Positions 24,903-34,367 of a stretch of DNA of 64,000 nt are shown here, piece after piece. The DNA comes from Acidobacteriota bacterium. Lineage in GTDB: Bacteria > Acidobacteriota > Blastocatellia > Pyrinomonadales > Pyrinomonadaceae. Each line of letters opens with the position of its first letter. Position 1 is the first letter of the stretch. The DNA is taken from positions 124,001 through 188,000 of the forward strand of contig RFGC01000047.1 of the NCBI GenBank assembly GCA_003697135.1, written 5' to 3'. The translations under genes were made by a program, and so were the position numbers. Under the pieces are notes generated by a model. The model was not told the origin of the DNA and did not search any database. It was given only the letters and a program-made list of their open reading frames with translations.

Positions 24903-27900
24903 ACAAGCTTTACTGAAACAAGTTTTGATATTCCGCGCTCTTGCATGGTAACTCCGTAAAGAACTTGCGCGGCTTCCATTGTTTTTTTGTTATGAGTGAT
25001 GACTATAAACTGAGTTTTGGATGCCATCTGTTTGAGTTTCCCGACGAATCTATCAATGTTCGCATCGTCAAGTGGAGCGTCAACTTCGTCTAAGATGCAG
25101 AAAGGCGATGGGCGATACTCAAATATCGCCAAAGTCAAAGCAAGCGCTACCATAGCTTTTTCACCGCCCGAAAGAAGCAAAACATTCTGCAATCGCTTTC
25201 CCGGTGGTTGAGCAATTATCTCAATTCCTGATTCCAAAATCTCATCTTCTTCCATGCCAATCAACTTCATTTCTCCACTTCCACCGCCGAAAAGCTCCTT
25301 AAAAATCCGCTTGAAGTTTTCATTTATTGCGTTGAAGGCATCCAGAAACTTTTGCTGTGCATGTTTTTTGATTTCTTTCAGGGCTTCTTCGGCATCTTCA
25401 ATGCTTTTCAGAATGTCTGATTTTTGCGCTATCAGAAAATTTAGTCTTTGTTCGGCTTGATGTAAATCTTCTACAGCAAGCATGTTGATTGCGCCTAAAG
25501 ATTCTATTTTCGCCGTAAGTTCATCGGCCGTTTTACGTGCTTCTTCTAAATCAACCGTCGTATCGTCATTTTCGATGATTTCAGCTAACTGAGTGCCGAG
25601 CTGTTGATAACAGTTTTCGCTTAAGTTTTTCAAATTCGCTTTTGCTTCGGCTTTCTCGATTTCAATCGCCGCTCGACGGTTTCTTATCTCGGACAGTTCT
25701 TTGTTAAGTTTTGAAAGCTCTTGCTCTAACTCGGCTTCTTGCTCACGAAGATTTTTAAGTTCTTCGGAAAGAAGTTGAATTTGGGTTTGCTCCTTTGCGG
25801 ATTCCACTTCGGCTTCTTCGATTGAATCTTCGAGCGAGTTTATTTCCTGCACTAAAACTCTGATTTTTCGGTCGCTTTGCTCAGCTTCTGTTTTGAAGTT
25901 CAAAATGCGTCTTTGTAGTTCCGAAATCTCATTTTCAACGCGCCTTATAACTGAAGTTGTCTGTCGGCGTCTTTCTTCTGCAATTTGCATCTCAGTTCTT
26001 TTCCGATTCAGCTCGGCTGTGTGTTTTTCCAGTTCTTTTTTCAAATCATCAAGTTTCCCGTTCAAACTGTTAAGCCTTGCATCGGTTTCGGCTAATGCTT
26101 TTTGAGCGTTTTCTAAGTTTGTTTCTAAGTTTTTTCGTTTTTCTTCAAGTTGCCTTATCTCTTCGGTGGATTGTTTCATTTCATCGGCGACTATCTTTTT
26201 GTGTCTTTCTGCTCTTTCTATCTCACGGGCAAGCGATTCAGCTTGAGTTTCTTTCGATAGAATTTTCTTTTCGAAATCGCTTTTCAAAGCCTCAAGACGC
26301 AGGAGTTTTTCCTGTTCTTCATTTAGAATCAGCCTTGCTGATTCGACTTGCTTGCTTTTTTCAGCGATTTTCTTGAGCAAACTCGCATTTTCTTCTTCAA
26401 GCAATCTCAGTTTGCGTTTGAATTGAAGTAGCGACGAGGAGTTTTCATTTTTTGAATTTCCGATAACGAAAAGCTTTCCTGCTATCGCAAGATCGCCTTC
26501 TTGATTTATCAACACCGAATTCTCCAACTCTTTTTCTTGCGAAAGATTTTCTGTTAGTTTAGCGGAAGTTTCTCGCTCAAAAACCTCTTCTAAAATCTTA
26601 GCAAAATCCGCATCAACGCCGAGTAAATCCAGGATCTTTGTTTTATTTTCCAAGTTTGCCGAAGGTTTTATGTTTTTATGTTTTAGTTTTTCTTCTTGCC
26701 CGTTTCTGTAAATGCAAAGGATGCTAACTTTGCCTAGGCTATTCTTGTTCAGATATTCGATTAGTGCCGCTGTTTCTTCCTTTGAACCAACCAAGATCGT
26801 TTGAAGAAAATCTCCGAAAACAGACTCGACAGCCTTTTCATGCTCAGCACTAACATTAAGCTGATCAGCAAGCGTGCCTAGAATTTTTATGCCGATTTTT
26901 TCTTGCTCTGCAAAAATCTTCTGAACTGCTGAGGAGTAGATTGTGCGTTTCGATTCTATTTCTTTAAGGCTTTCCAAGCGATGCTTATTTTGCGAAAAAC
27001 TTTCCTGAAGTTCCTTAAGCTCTTTTTCTAGACTTACAACTTCACTTTCCGCTTTTTCCTTGCTTGTAAAAAGCGATGTTCTCTCAGTTTGAAGATCATC
27101 TAGCTTCGATTTGAATTCCTGAAGCTCTTTTTGAAGTTTCTGATATTCGGCAGAATACTCGCTGAAATTTCTTTCAGCGCGTTCACCCTCGCGTTTTAAT
27201 CCTTCTAAACGCTCAAACAGCCTTTCGACGATTGCTTGATTTTGCCTAATTGCTTCATTAAAACGCTCAAATGCTAACAGATGCTTTGATCTTTCGTTTT
27301 GGATTTCCTTTCTCTTGGCTTCGAGGGATTCGATTTCGGTTGATACAGCTTTATAAGAGTCTTCTATTTTGTCCAAAGCAATCTCTTGAATTTGGGATTT
27401 TATTTGACGCTCTTGTTCTCGCAAGGCTTCAGCTTCCTTTTCGAGAAGCTTTAGGCGGTTTTCTGCTTCGCTTATCTCAAATTGAAGTTTTTGGATTCTG
27501 GCTTTCAAAGCTTCAATTTGGTCTTTTTTGTGTTCTAGGTCTTTGCAAAAACGGCTCTTTTGAATCAGTCTCTCAGTGTGATTTGTTCTGATTCGGTTTA
27601 GATTTTCGTCTGTTTCTGAAAGTCGCTGTTTTACCTTATAAAATGAATTTTCCTTTTCTCGGATTTTTGAAGAAATCTTGCTTTCTTGTCCGATGAGATC
27701 GGAAATTTCGGATTCAACTCTTTCGATTGTTTGTATCAGAGTTCTTCCTTCTGCGGTAAAAATTTTTCTAAGACAGGAGCGCAAATTTTCCCTGAGCTTT
27801 CTGTATCTTTCAGCTTTACTAGCTTGCCGTTTAAGGTTTGCTACTTGTTTTTCGACTTCGGCGATTATATCGTTGATGCGATTTAGGTTTGCTTTAGCTG

Positions 27901-28666
27901 TTTCCAATCGAGATTGCGCCGCTTTTTGACGAATGCGAAACCTTGAAACTCCTGCCGCTTCTTCAATCAAAGCTCTTCTATCGGCAGGTTTGGCTGAAAG
28001 AATCTGCCCGATATATCCTTGCTCGATTATTGCATATTTTGCCCCGCTCAGCCCTGTTCCCGCAAATAAATCTTGAATGTCGCGCAGACGACAAGGTTTC
28101 CCGTTAATCAAATACTCGCTTTCGCCAGAACGAAAAATTCTTCGCGTGATTGAGATTGACTCACCTAACGAAGAAATTGCAACAGTCGGCTTCCAACGGC
28201 GTTTTAGCTTCAACTTCTTTTGAATTTCTACTTCGTTTGGATTTTTCGATTCGATCTGAAGGCTTTGTTCTTGAGTTTCAGATAAGCTTCCCGAAATATC
28301 CTCGTGAAACCCATTCACCTCAAATTCTATCTCACTTTTTTCGTCCAGTTCTTGAAGCGATTTGTCAATTTTTTCAAGCTCTTGTGTGAAGGTTTCGTTT
28401 TCGCTACAAACTAAATGCAAGCAGACTTCAGCCATAGACGAGGGTGAACGCTTGCTTGTTCCTTGAAAAATCAGGTCTTGGATTTCGTTTCCCCGAAGGC
28501 TTTTCGCTCTTTCGCCTAGAACCCAAGAAATTGCTTCAGAAATATTCGATTTGCCACAGCCGTTAGGTCCTACAATTGCCGTTATGCCTTCGCCTGAAAA
28601 AATAATCTCTGTGTGATCTGCAAATGACTTAAAGCCTGTGATTTCCAATCGTTGTATCTTAAACAT
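24899..28666 (-). CDS. smc: Chromosome segregation ATPase SMC
   Basis: 1255 residues from the ATG at 28666, which gives the canonical MFKIQRLEITGFKSFADHT; an upstream in-frame ATG (28726) adds 20 residues foreign to the family. Walker A GPNGCGKS (33-40), two long coiled coils, a hinge near 500-660 (VFGDFLQTILVG), ABC signature LLSGGEKAMVALAL (LSGGEK at 1165-1170) and Walker B FCILDEVDAPL (DEVDA at 1193-1197). An acidic insert at about 90-160 lies in the N-terminal head and is longer than in Bacillus SMC. It condenses and segregates chromosomes with ScpA/ScpB, which are not in this window. Confidence 0.96.
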   Translation of the reverse strand: MFKIQRLEITGFKSFADHTEIIFSGEGITAIVGPNGCGKSNISEAISWVLGERAKSLRGNEIQDLIFQGTSKRSPSSMAEVCLHLVCSENETFTQELEKIDKSLQELDEKSEIEFEVNGFHEDISGSLSETQEQSLQIESKNPNEVEIQKKLKLKRRWKPTVAISSLGESISITRRIFRSGESEYLINGKPCRLRDIQDLFAGTGLSGAKYAIIEQGYIGQILSAKPADRRALIEEAAGVSRFRIRQKAAQSRLETAKANLNRINDIIAEVEKQVANLKRQASKAERYRKLRENLRSCLRKIFTAEGRTLIQTIERVESEISDLIGQESKISSKIREKENSFYKVKQRLSETDENLNRIRTNHTERLIQKSRFCKDLEHKKDQIEALKARIQKLQFEISEAENRLKLLEKEAEALREQERQIKSQIQEIALDKIEDSYKAVSTEIESLEAKRKEIQNERSKHLLAFERFNEAIRQNQAIVERLFERLEGLKREGERAERNFSEYSAEYQKLQKELQEFKSKLDDLQTERTSLFTSKEKAESEVVSLEKELKELQESFSQNKHRLESLKEIESKRTIYSSAVQKIFAEQEKIGIKILGTLADQLNVSAEHEKAVESVFGDFLQTILVGSKEETAALIEYLNKNSLGKVSILCIYRNGQEEKLKHKNIKPSANLENKTKILDLLGVDADFAKILEEVFERETSAKLTENLSQEKELENSVLINQEGDLAIAGKLFVIGNSKNENSSSLLQFKRKLRLLEEENASLLKKIAEKSKQVESARLILNEEQEKLLRLEALKSDFEKKILSKETQAESLAREIERAERHKKIVADEMKQSTEEIRQLEEKRKNLETNLENAQKALAETDARLNSLNGKLDDLKKELEKHTAELNRKRTEMQIAEERRRQTTSVIRRVENEISELQRRILNFKTEAEQSDRKIRVLVQEINSLEDSIEEAEVESAKEQTQIQLLSEELKNLREQEAELEQELSKLNKELSEIRNRRAAIEIEKAEAKANLKNLSENCYQQLGTQLAEIIENDDTTVDLEEARKTADELTAKIESLGAINMLAVEDLHQAEQRLNFLIAQKSDILKSIEDAEEALKEIKKHAQQKFLDAFNAINENFKRIFKELFGGGSGEMKLIGMEEDEILESGIEIIAQPPGKRLQNVLLLSGGEKAMVALALTLAIFEYRPSPFCILDEVDAPLDDANIDRFVGKLKQMASKTQFIVITHNKKTMEAAQVLYGVTMQERGISKLVSVKLV

Positions 28667-28771
28667 TTTTTCGGCGAATGAATAATCATTATAAGCGCAA
28701 AACGTCTTGACCGTAAAAGCTAGCAAAAAGCCTGAGAATTTATCGGCTTGTTCGTAAGTTTGGTAACAGAT

Positions 28772-28803
28772 TTGACAAATTGTTTGAGTTTATTTTCTAA
28801 TAT
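28772..28803 (+). promoter_or_regulatory. Probable promoter for the cobalamin uptake operon
   Basis: A perfect TTGACA (28772-28777) is followed by an AT-rich stretch with TAATAT at 28798-28803 (spacing 20) or TCTAAT at 28796-28801 (spacing 18). It lies about 45 bases upstream of the riboswitch, the expected place for its promoter. The -10 choice is uncertain. Confidence 0.4.
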
Positions 28804-28840
28804 CGTTTTCAGCATTGTTTGTTTGATGTTTCAAAATTAG

Positions 28841-29052
28841 ACCGTTCAGGTGCCGCTTCTATTGGTTTGCATAAACTGGGAAGCGGAGAATAGGGAAGCC
28901 GGGTGAAAGTCCCGCACGGTCGCGCCACAGTGAAGCGATTGAAAATGCTTTTTGATTTACAGATTCTAAAGCATTTTCAATCCGAAGTCTGGAGACCTGC
29001 CTGAGCGGTTCGCCTTTGAATGTCTCGCGTCAAGGCATTCAGGCAGAGTCAA
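28841..29052 (+). ncRNA. Cobalamin (AdoCbl) riboswitch aptamer
   Basis: The leader contains the conserved cobalamin aptamer elements in order: AGGTGCCGCTT (from 28849), GGAAGCGGAGAATAGGGAAG, CCGGGTGAAAGTCCCGCACGG (28899-28919) with CGCGCCAC, a long variable P-stem (GAAAATGCTTT...AAAGCATTTTC, 28940-28979), and AAGTCTGGAGACCTGCCT (from 28985). The match is strong and position-consistent. Binding of adenosylcobalamin should favour the downstream terminator and shut off btuF-btuC-btuD-btuB. The exact 5' and 3' limits are approximate. Confidence 0.93.
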
Positions 29053-29070
29053 GCTAATGGGAAGTTTTCA

Positions 29071-29120
29071 GCCCTGCTTGTCCTGTCTTGCCTTGCAAGA
29101 CGGGACGGGCAGGGCTTTTT
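29071..29120 (+). terminator. Intrinsic terminator forming the riboswitch expression platform
   Basis: GCCCTGC (29071-29077) pairs with GCAGGGC (29109-29115); inside it CCTGTCTTG pairs with CAAGACGGG through two wobble pairs. TTTTT follows directly. It lies between the aptamer and the btuF ATG at 29143, as expected for transcriptional control by ligand. Confidence 0.88.
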
Positions 29121-29142
29121 GTTTGGATAAATTCTGGCAAGT

Positions 29143-30072
29143 ATGATGAAAAAATTGCATTACAAAGTCTTATTGCTTTTAGCCTTAGTTTCCTTCGGCT
29201 GTAAGTCACAAATCCCGCAGTCGGACTCTAGGGCTACAGATCGGCAAGCGCAAGATTATCGTGAAATCACAGATGATCTAGGCAGAAAAATCAAACTGCC
29301 TTTGAAGGTTGAACGTGCCGTTTCACTTTCACCGAATTTAACGGAAATCATTTTCGCTGTTGGTGCGGGCGATAGGCTAGTCGGCGTGACTACTTACTGC
29401 GATTATCCAGAACAGGCTAAACAAATCGAGAAAATCGGCGATACGCTCAGACCGAGTCTCGAAAAAATCGTCGCTCTTAAGCCCGACGTTGTTTTTGTCT
29501 CGACTGCATCGCAACTTAAAGGATTTGCCGATACTTTAGAGCGAAATGGCATAACCCTTTTCGTCACCGATCCCGATAGTTTTGAGAAGATTTATTCGAG
29601 CATCGAAAAAATCGGTGAGATTTTTCAAACCGAAGATCAAGCAAAAGCACTTGTCAATCAACTCAAAAGCCGTGTTGAAAAAGTTGAGCAAAGAGTCAAA
29701 GACCTGCCTAAACCGAGAGTTTTTGTGCAGATTGATAAATCTCTTTACACGGTCGGGAAAAATTCTTTCATCACGGATTTAGTGCGAAAAGCTGGTGGGA
29801 TTTCGGTAACGGAAGAGCTTGAAACGGATTATCCCAAGCTGAGCAAAGAAACCGCTTTAGCGTTGAATCCTGAAGTCATAATCATTACCGATAGCTACGA
29901 TAACAACGAGCCAAACGAGGTATTCAAAAATTCCGATGCGGTTAAGAACAAGAGAGTCTATATGGTGAATGCAGATATTCTATCGCGTCCCGGGCCAAGA
30001 ATTGTTGATGCATTGGAGCAGGTAGCTTCTTTGCTACACCCTGAAAGCGAAAAGTGCGAATGCGATAAATAG
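29143..30072 (+). CDS. btuF: Cobalamin-binding periplasmic lipoprotein BtuF
   Basis: 309 residues with a lipoprotein signal, lipid-anchored Cys20 (V-S-F-G-C). The class III helical-backbone metal/cobalamin-binding fold is indicated by VERAVSLSPNLTEIIFAVGAGDRLVGVTTYCDYP, the standard BtuF opening with the S-L-x-P-x-x-T-E motif, and by KIVALKPDVVF and GNSFITDLVRKAGGIS-like segments. It delivers B12 (or cobinamide) to BtuCD. First gene of the riboswitch-controlled operon. The riboswitch makes cobalamin a much better ligand guess than siderophore-iron. Confidence 0.93.
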   Translation: MMKKLHYKVLLLLALVSFGCKSQIPQSDSRATDRQAQDYREITDDLGRKIKLPLKVERAVSLSPNLTEIIFAVGAGDRLVGVTTYCDYPEQAKQIEKIGDTLRPSLEKIVALKPDVVFVSTASQLKGFADTLERNGITLFVTDPDSFEKIYSSIEKIGEIFQTEDQAKALVNQLKSRVEKVEQRVKDLPKPRVFVQIDKSLYTVGKNSFITDLVRKAGGISVTEELETDYPKLSKETALALNPEVIIITDSYDNNEPNEVFKNSDAVKNKRVYMVNADILSRPGPRIVDALEQVASLLHPESEKCECDK

Positions 30073-30089
30073 GCGTTTTGCAGAAGAAA

Positions 30090-31070
30090 ATGCTAGAAAC
30101 GGTCGGACAAAAAAGCAGATTCTTTCAACCACGTAGAACTTTGGCATTGCTCATCGTGTTACTTGTTTTCTGTCTAATGGCTTCTGTTTTTTTCGGGAGC
30201 GAGAACTTGAATTTTGCGGACTTGAGCAATTTGGAAAGAACGATTTTGTTTGATGTGCGACTACCTAGAATTTTTCTGGGTGCTTGTGTTGGTGCGAGTC
30301 TTGCACTTGCAGGAGCCGCTTTGCAGTCGCTTTTGAGAAATCCGCTTGCCGATCCTTATCTTCTAGGAGTTTCGAGTGGAGCGGCGCTTGGGACAATGCT
30401 TGCTTTTGTTTTCTTCACAAACTTTGAATTCCCGCGCCCAATTTTGGCTTTTATCGGAGCTTCAGCCGCCACATTTACGGTTTATCAGATGGCTAAATCG
30501 AAGGCAGGAATGAACGTTGAAAGATTGGCTTTATCGGGAGTAATCGTAACAACGCTTCTTTCTTCGATAATCATTCTCTTCACGTCGCTTCTTGATGCTA
30601 CGAAACTTAGAAGTTTCACGTTTTGGTTACTTGGAGACTTGTCGCAAGGGACGAAAAACGGATTTTATCTTGTTTTCATTTCGGCTATTCTTGGCGGGGT
30701 AGTTTTGTTTTCGCAAGCCAAAGCGCTGAATTTGATGATGATTGGCGAAAGAGATGCACTGGATTTCGGAGTTGAGGTTGAAAAGGTAAGGCTAATAGTT
30801 TTTGTAGCATCGGCGTTTTTGGTTGGTGTTTCGGTTTCTTCGAGTGGGTCTGTCGGGTATGTCGGGTTGATAATTCCGCATCTCATAAGGCTTTCCGTAG
30901 GTAGTGACAACCGGCTTGTTCTGCCTTTTTCAGCAATTGCCGGAGCGACATTTATAGTGTTTGCTGATACGATAGCCCGAACCATAATTGCACCGCGCGA
31001 GCTTCCCGTCGGTGCGATTACAGCGCTCATCGGTGCGCCTATGTTTATCTATCTTTTGAAAAGAAGTTGA
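30090..31070 (+). CDS. btuC: Cobalamin ABC transporter permease BtuC (FecCD family)
   Basis: 326 residues from the ATG at 30090; a TTG at 30078 would add four residues. About ten membrane helices of the FecCD/BtuC family, with the signature LRNPLADPYLLGVSSGAALG and, late in the sequence, GSVGYVGLIIPHLIRLSVGSDNR, the loop that contacts the ATPase. It forms the BtuC2D2 channel importing cobalamin from periplasmic BtuF. The gene starts 17 bp after btuF and ends 12 bp before btuD. Confidence 0.94.
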   Translation: MLETVGQKSRFFQPRRTLALLIVLLVFCLMASVFFGSENLNFADLSNLERTILFDVRLPRIFLGACVGASLALAGAALQSLLRNPLADPYLLGVSSGAALGTMLAFVFFTNFEFPRPILAFIGASAATFTVYQMAKSKAGMNVERLALSGVIVTTLLSSIIILFTSLLDATKLRSFTFWLLGDLSQGTKNGFYLVFISAILGGVVLFSQAKALNLMMIGERDALDFGVEVEKVRLIVFVASAFLVGVSVSSSGSVGYVGLIIPHLIRLSVGSDNRLVLPFSAIAGATFIVFADTIARTIIAPRELPVGAITALIGAPMFIYLLKRS

Positions 31071-31082
31071 AAGGTTTGGACG

Positions 31083-31853
31083 ATGCTAGAAGTCAAAAAC
31101 ATATCTGTTGGCTACAACGGTTCACCTGTGGTGAGAAACATATCGTTTACGCTTGAAAAAGGCAAAATTATAACCTTGCTCGGTGCGAACGGTTCGGGAA
31201 AAACGACTATTCTGAAAGCACTTAATTTGAGTTTGCCTTTGATAGAAGGCGAGATTTTGCTTGAAGGAAGGCTTTTGCAAAGTTTCACGCGCCGCGAGAT
31301 TGCAAGAAAAATCACTGTAGTTGCTCAGGAAACCGAAACAAAGTTTCCAGTAACGGTTCTTGAATTCGTTTTGGCAGGTAGATTCGCACACGGTTCGGCT
31401 TTCGGATGGGAGACACAGCAAGACTTACAAATAGCGCGTGAGTGCATAAAACTTTGCGATTTAGAAGGATATGAAGAACGCCTGATGAATCGGCTTTCGG
31501 GTGGAGAGCGGCAAAGAGCGGTCCTTGCACGCGCATTGGCAACACAAGCAAAAATTCTCTTGCTTGATGAGCCAACGAATAATCTCGACCTTTCGCATCA
31601 AGCATTGACTTTTAGATTGGTAAAGAATCGCTGTCAAAAATGCGATTCTGCGGCGATCGTGATAACGCACGATCTCAATTTAGCTTCAGAATTTGCGGAC
31701 GAAATCATATTGCTTTCAGGTGGAACCGTGTTGACAAAAGGCACGCCGCACGAAGTTTTGACCCAAGAAAATTTGCAAAAGGTTTTCAATGTTCGAGTTT
31801 TACTCGACGAAAATCCAATCAGCAGAAATTTAAGAATTACGGCAATATACTAG
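31083..31853 (+). CDS. btuD: Cobalamin ABC transporter ATPase BtuD (FecE family)
   Basis: A 256-residue ABC ATPase with Walker A GANGSGKTT (34-42), Q-loop AQETE, signature LSGGERQ (138-144), Walker B LLLDEPTNNLDL (159-170) and switch His in VITHDLN. Subfamily features (FTRREIARKITVVAQE, VLAGRFAH) place it with FecE/BtuD importers of iron chelates and B12. It powers BtuC within the riboswitch-controlled operon. Confidence 0.93.
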   Translation: MLEVKNISVGYNGSPVVRNISFTLEKGKIITLLGANGSGKTTILKALNLSLPLIEGEILLEGRLLQSFTRREIARKITVVAQETETKFPVTVLEFVLAGRFAHGSAFGWETQQDLQIARECIKLCDLEGYEERLMNRLSGGERQRAVLARALATQAKILLLDEPTNNLDLSHQALTFRLVKNRCQKCDSAAIVITHDLNLASEFADEIILLSGGTVLTKGTPHEVLTQENLQKVFNVRVLLDENPISRNLRITAIY

Positions 31854-31890
31854 CCGATCTTTTTACAAAACTACGAAAGGAGACAAGGTT

Positions 31891-34257
31891 ATGAAGATAA
31901 CGAAGGTTCTGGTCGCAATTTTGTTTTCAGTAATTTTTGTTTTCGGACAGCAGAAAACACGAGTTACAGGAACGCTGAAAGATGGCAATCAGCCTGTATC
32001 TTCAGCGAAAGTCAAGCTGGTTTCAGCAACAGAAAGTTTTGAAACGACAACGGACAATGAAGGGCAGTTTGTCTTTGAAGATGTAAGCGATGGCAGCTAT
32101 TTGCTGATTTACAACGACAAAAGAGCGTTGGTTACGGTCAAGAACGGAGAAGTTTCAATATCGAATTTGACCGATGTGGTTTTAGTCTCGGCAAATAGCT
32201 TTCAGCCAATAGAAGAAGTCTCGAAAACGGTTGATGTGATTGATTTTCAGCAGATTCAAGACCGAAGCGAGTTCTCTTTAGCTGAGAGCTTGAGAACGAT
32301 TCCGGGCTTTCGCATTCAACAACTCGGCGGTTTCGGACGCCTTGCAAGCGTTAAAACACGAGGCTTGCGAAATCAGGATACGGCGGTTTTGATTGATGGC
32401 GTTAGATTTCGCGATGCCGCTTCTATCTCCGGTGATGCGACCGCATTTTTGTCGGATTTTACTTTTACTGGGATTTCCAGAATTGAGGTTCTTCGAGGTG
32501 CGGGGTCATCGCTTTACGGAACGAATGCTATCGGTGGGACAATTGATCTTCAAACTCCAAGACCTAGCTCAGGTGTGAAGGGTGAAATTGGCGGGATACT
32601 TGGCGGATATGGCTTGGGAAGATTTCAAGCCAGATTCAGCGACGGGACAAAAGATGAAAAATTTGCTTATGGCTTGGGAGTGTCTCGAACAGCTTACACA
32701 AAGGGCATTGATGAACAAGACAACGCTCACAATACGAATTTCCAAGCACGCATCGAGTTCAATCCATTTCGCTCAACTAACATCTCAGCGAGGTTTTTCA
32801 TCTCAGACGCATACGTTCGGCTTAACTCAAGCCCCGATACAATAGGGACTTTACCTTCGACGAACGCGGTAATCATAAAGGCTATACCGCTTTCTCGTTC
32901 GGAGCTAAGAAGATACGAAACGGGAACGCCCATAAGCCAGCTCAATCGTGGGAATGCAACCTTTATCCCTGATGCCAACGATCCAGACAGCACTCAGAAG
33001 TCCAAATTCTTCAACGGGCAAGTGTCTTTGACTCAAGTTTTAAGAAGCGATTTGATTTTCCGAGCCTTTTATTCGGGCTTGAAAACTTCAAGGAGAAACG
33101 ATAATGGACCACTGGGAATTGGATTTCAAAGCGCTTCGACTTCGTTTTTCGATGGAACGATTCAAACCGTCAATGCAAGGCTGGATTGGACGCCGAATCG
33201 GGTTCACGAAATCACGATTGGCTACGAGTTCGAGCATGAGAAATTCGGTAATGACGGATTCACACCGACCGGGACAGGAAACTTTTTTACTAGAGCCTAT
33301 CAATCTAGCAATGCGTTTTTTGCCCAAGATGTGGTAAGGCTAATGGAAGGAAGATTGACTTTGAGCGGCGGATTTAGAACTCAGGTGTTCAATCTTGAAA
33401 CACCGAAATTCAGCCTTACGAATGCTCCTTATCAAAATCTTTCACTCGAGAATCCACCAACAGCCTACACTTTCGATGGCGCGGTTTCTTATTTCATTCA
33501 GCAGACAGGCACTAAATTCCGCGCTCACGTTGGAACGGGCTACCGAGTGCCGAGCCTTTATGAAAGATTCGGTAGTTTCTTCAGTTCGTTCTCTCAGAGC
33601 TTTGTGGCTTTAGGTGATCCGGATTTGGAACCTGAAAGAACAATCGGAATAGATGGCGGCATTGAACAATATCTTTTCGGCAATAACCTGAAACTTTCAG
33701 CCGTTTACTTCTACACAAAGTTGATAAGAACAATCGGTTTCGGAAGCCCTGTTCGCAACATTGGCACGACACAGCGTCCCTTCGGCGGTTACTTCAACAC
33801 ACAAGGCGGAATCGCACGTGGCGGTGAGTTTACAACAGAGGCTAAAATCGCCAAAACAACAAGCATCTTTGCATCTTACACCTACACAAACAGCGATCAA
33901 CGCCAGCCACAAGTTGCAGGAAGTGGAATAATAGAAACTTTAGCAATTCCAAAACACCAATTCACGCTTGTTGCAACTCAAAAAATTAAGCCATTTTGGA
34001 TAAATTTTGATCTTTTAGCAACAAGCAGTTATCTGGCTCCAATCTTCAGCAATTCAACATTCAGAAACTACATTTATCGTTTCGATGGAAATAGAAAAGC
34101 CGACTTAACTGTTAGCTACGAAGTGCCGATCAAAAAGGAAAATCTTCGTTTGCGAATCTCAGGAACCGTTGAAAACATTTTCAATGATGAATACTACGAA
34201 AACGGCTTCCGAACATTCGGGCGTTACGGACGTATAGGTTTTGGTTTCAGTTTCTAA
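31891..34257 (+). CDS. btuB: TonB-dependent outer-membrane receptor, BtuB-like cobalamin transporter
   Basis: 788 residues. Signal peptide about 1-20 (F-V-F-G-Q), an N-terminal carboxypeptidase-regulatory-like beta domain at 22-105 (VTGTLKDGNQPVSSAKVKL), a plug at about 110-225 with SLRTIPGFRIQQLGGFGR and RIEVLRGAGSSLYGTNAIGG, and a 22-strand barrel ending in the outer-membrane terminal Phe (GFGFSF). The plug resembles BtuB, and riboswitch control plus btuFCD upstream support cobalamin as substrate. The extra N-terminal domain is common in Bacteroidota and Acidobacteriota receptors. GGAGAC lies a few bases before the ATG. Confidence 0.9.
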   Translation: MKITKVLVAILFSVIFVFGQQKTRVTGTLKDGNQPVSSAKVKLVSATESFETTTDNEGQFVFEDVSDGSYLLIYNDKRALVTVKNGEVSISNLTDVVLVSANSFQPIEEVSKTVDVIDFQQIQDRSEFSLAESLRTIPGFRIQQLGGFGRLASVKTRGLRNQDTAVLIDGVRFRDAASISGDATAFLSDFTFTGISRIEVLRGAGSSLYGTNAIGGTIDLQTPRPSSGVKGEIGGILGGYGLGRFQARFSDGTKDEKFAYGLGVSRTAYTKGIDEQDNAHNTNFQARIEFNPFRSTNISARFFISDAYVRLNSSPDTIGTLPSTNAVIIKAIPLSRSELRRYETGTPISQLNRGNATFIPDANDPDSTQKSKFFNGQVSLTQVLRSDLIFRAFYSGLKTSRRNDNGPLGIGFQSASTSFFDGTIQTVNARLDWTPNRVHEITIGYEFEHEKFGNDGFTPTGTGNFFTRAYQSSNAFFAQDVVRLMEGRLTLSGGFRTQVFNLETPKFSLTNAPYQNLSLENPPTAYTFDGAVSYFIQQTGTKFRAHVGTGYRVPSLYERFGSFFSSFSQSFVALGDPDLEPERTIGIDGGIEQYLFGNNLKLSAVYFYTKLIRTIGFGSPVRNIGTTQRPFGGYFNTQGGIARGGEFTTEAKIAKTTSIFASYTYTNSDQRQPQVAGSGIIETLAIPKHQFTLVATQKIKPFWINFDLLATSSYLAPIFSNSTFRNYIYRFDGNRKADLTVSYEVPIKKENLRLRISGTVENIFNDEYYENGFRTFGRYGRIGFGFSF

Positions 34258-34306
34258 GCTGAAACATCGGTCAAAGACTCAAGAGTCGTAAAGTTCTTTT
34301 CAAATG

Positions 34307-34346
34307 AAAAAGCCTACGAATCAAGGAAACGATTCGTAGGCTTTTT
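34307..34346. terminator. Bidirectional intrinsic terminator between btuB-like and radical SAM genes
   Basis: A perfect 16-bp stem (34307-34322 with 34331-34346; core GCCTACGAATC / GATTCGTAGGC), an 8-base loop, A-tract on the left and T-tract on the right, so it can stop transcription from both converging genes (34257 and 34368). Confidence 0.9.
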
Positions 34347-34367
34347 GTCCATTCTTGAGCTATCAAA

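Noticed and set aside
27271-27591. 106-codon plus-strand frame inside smc
   Set aside because: Antisense to the coiled coil of SMC and without start signal or homology pattern.
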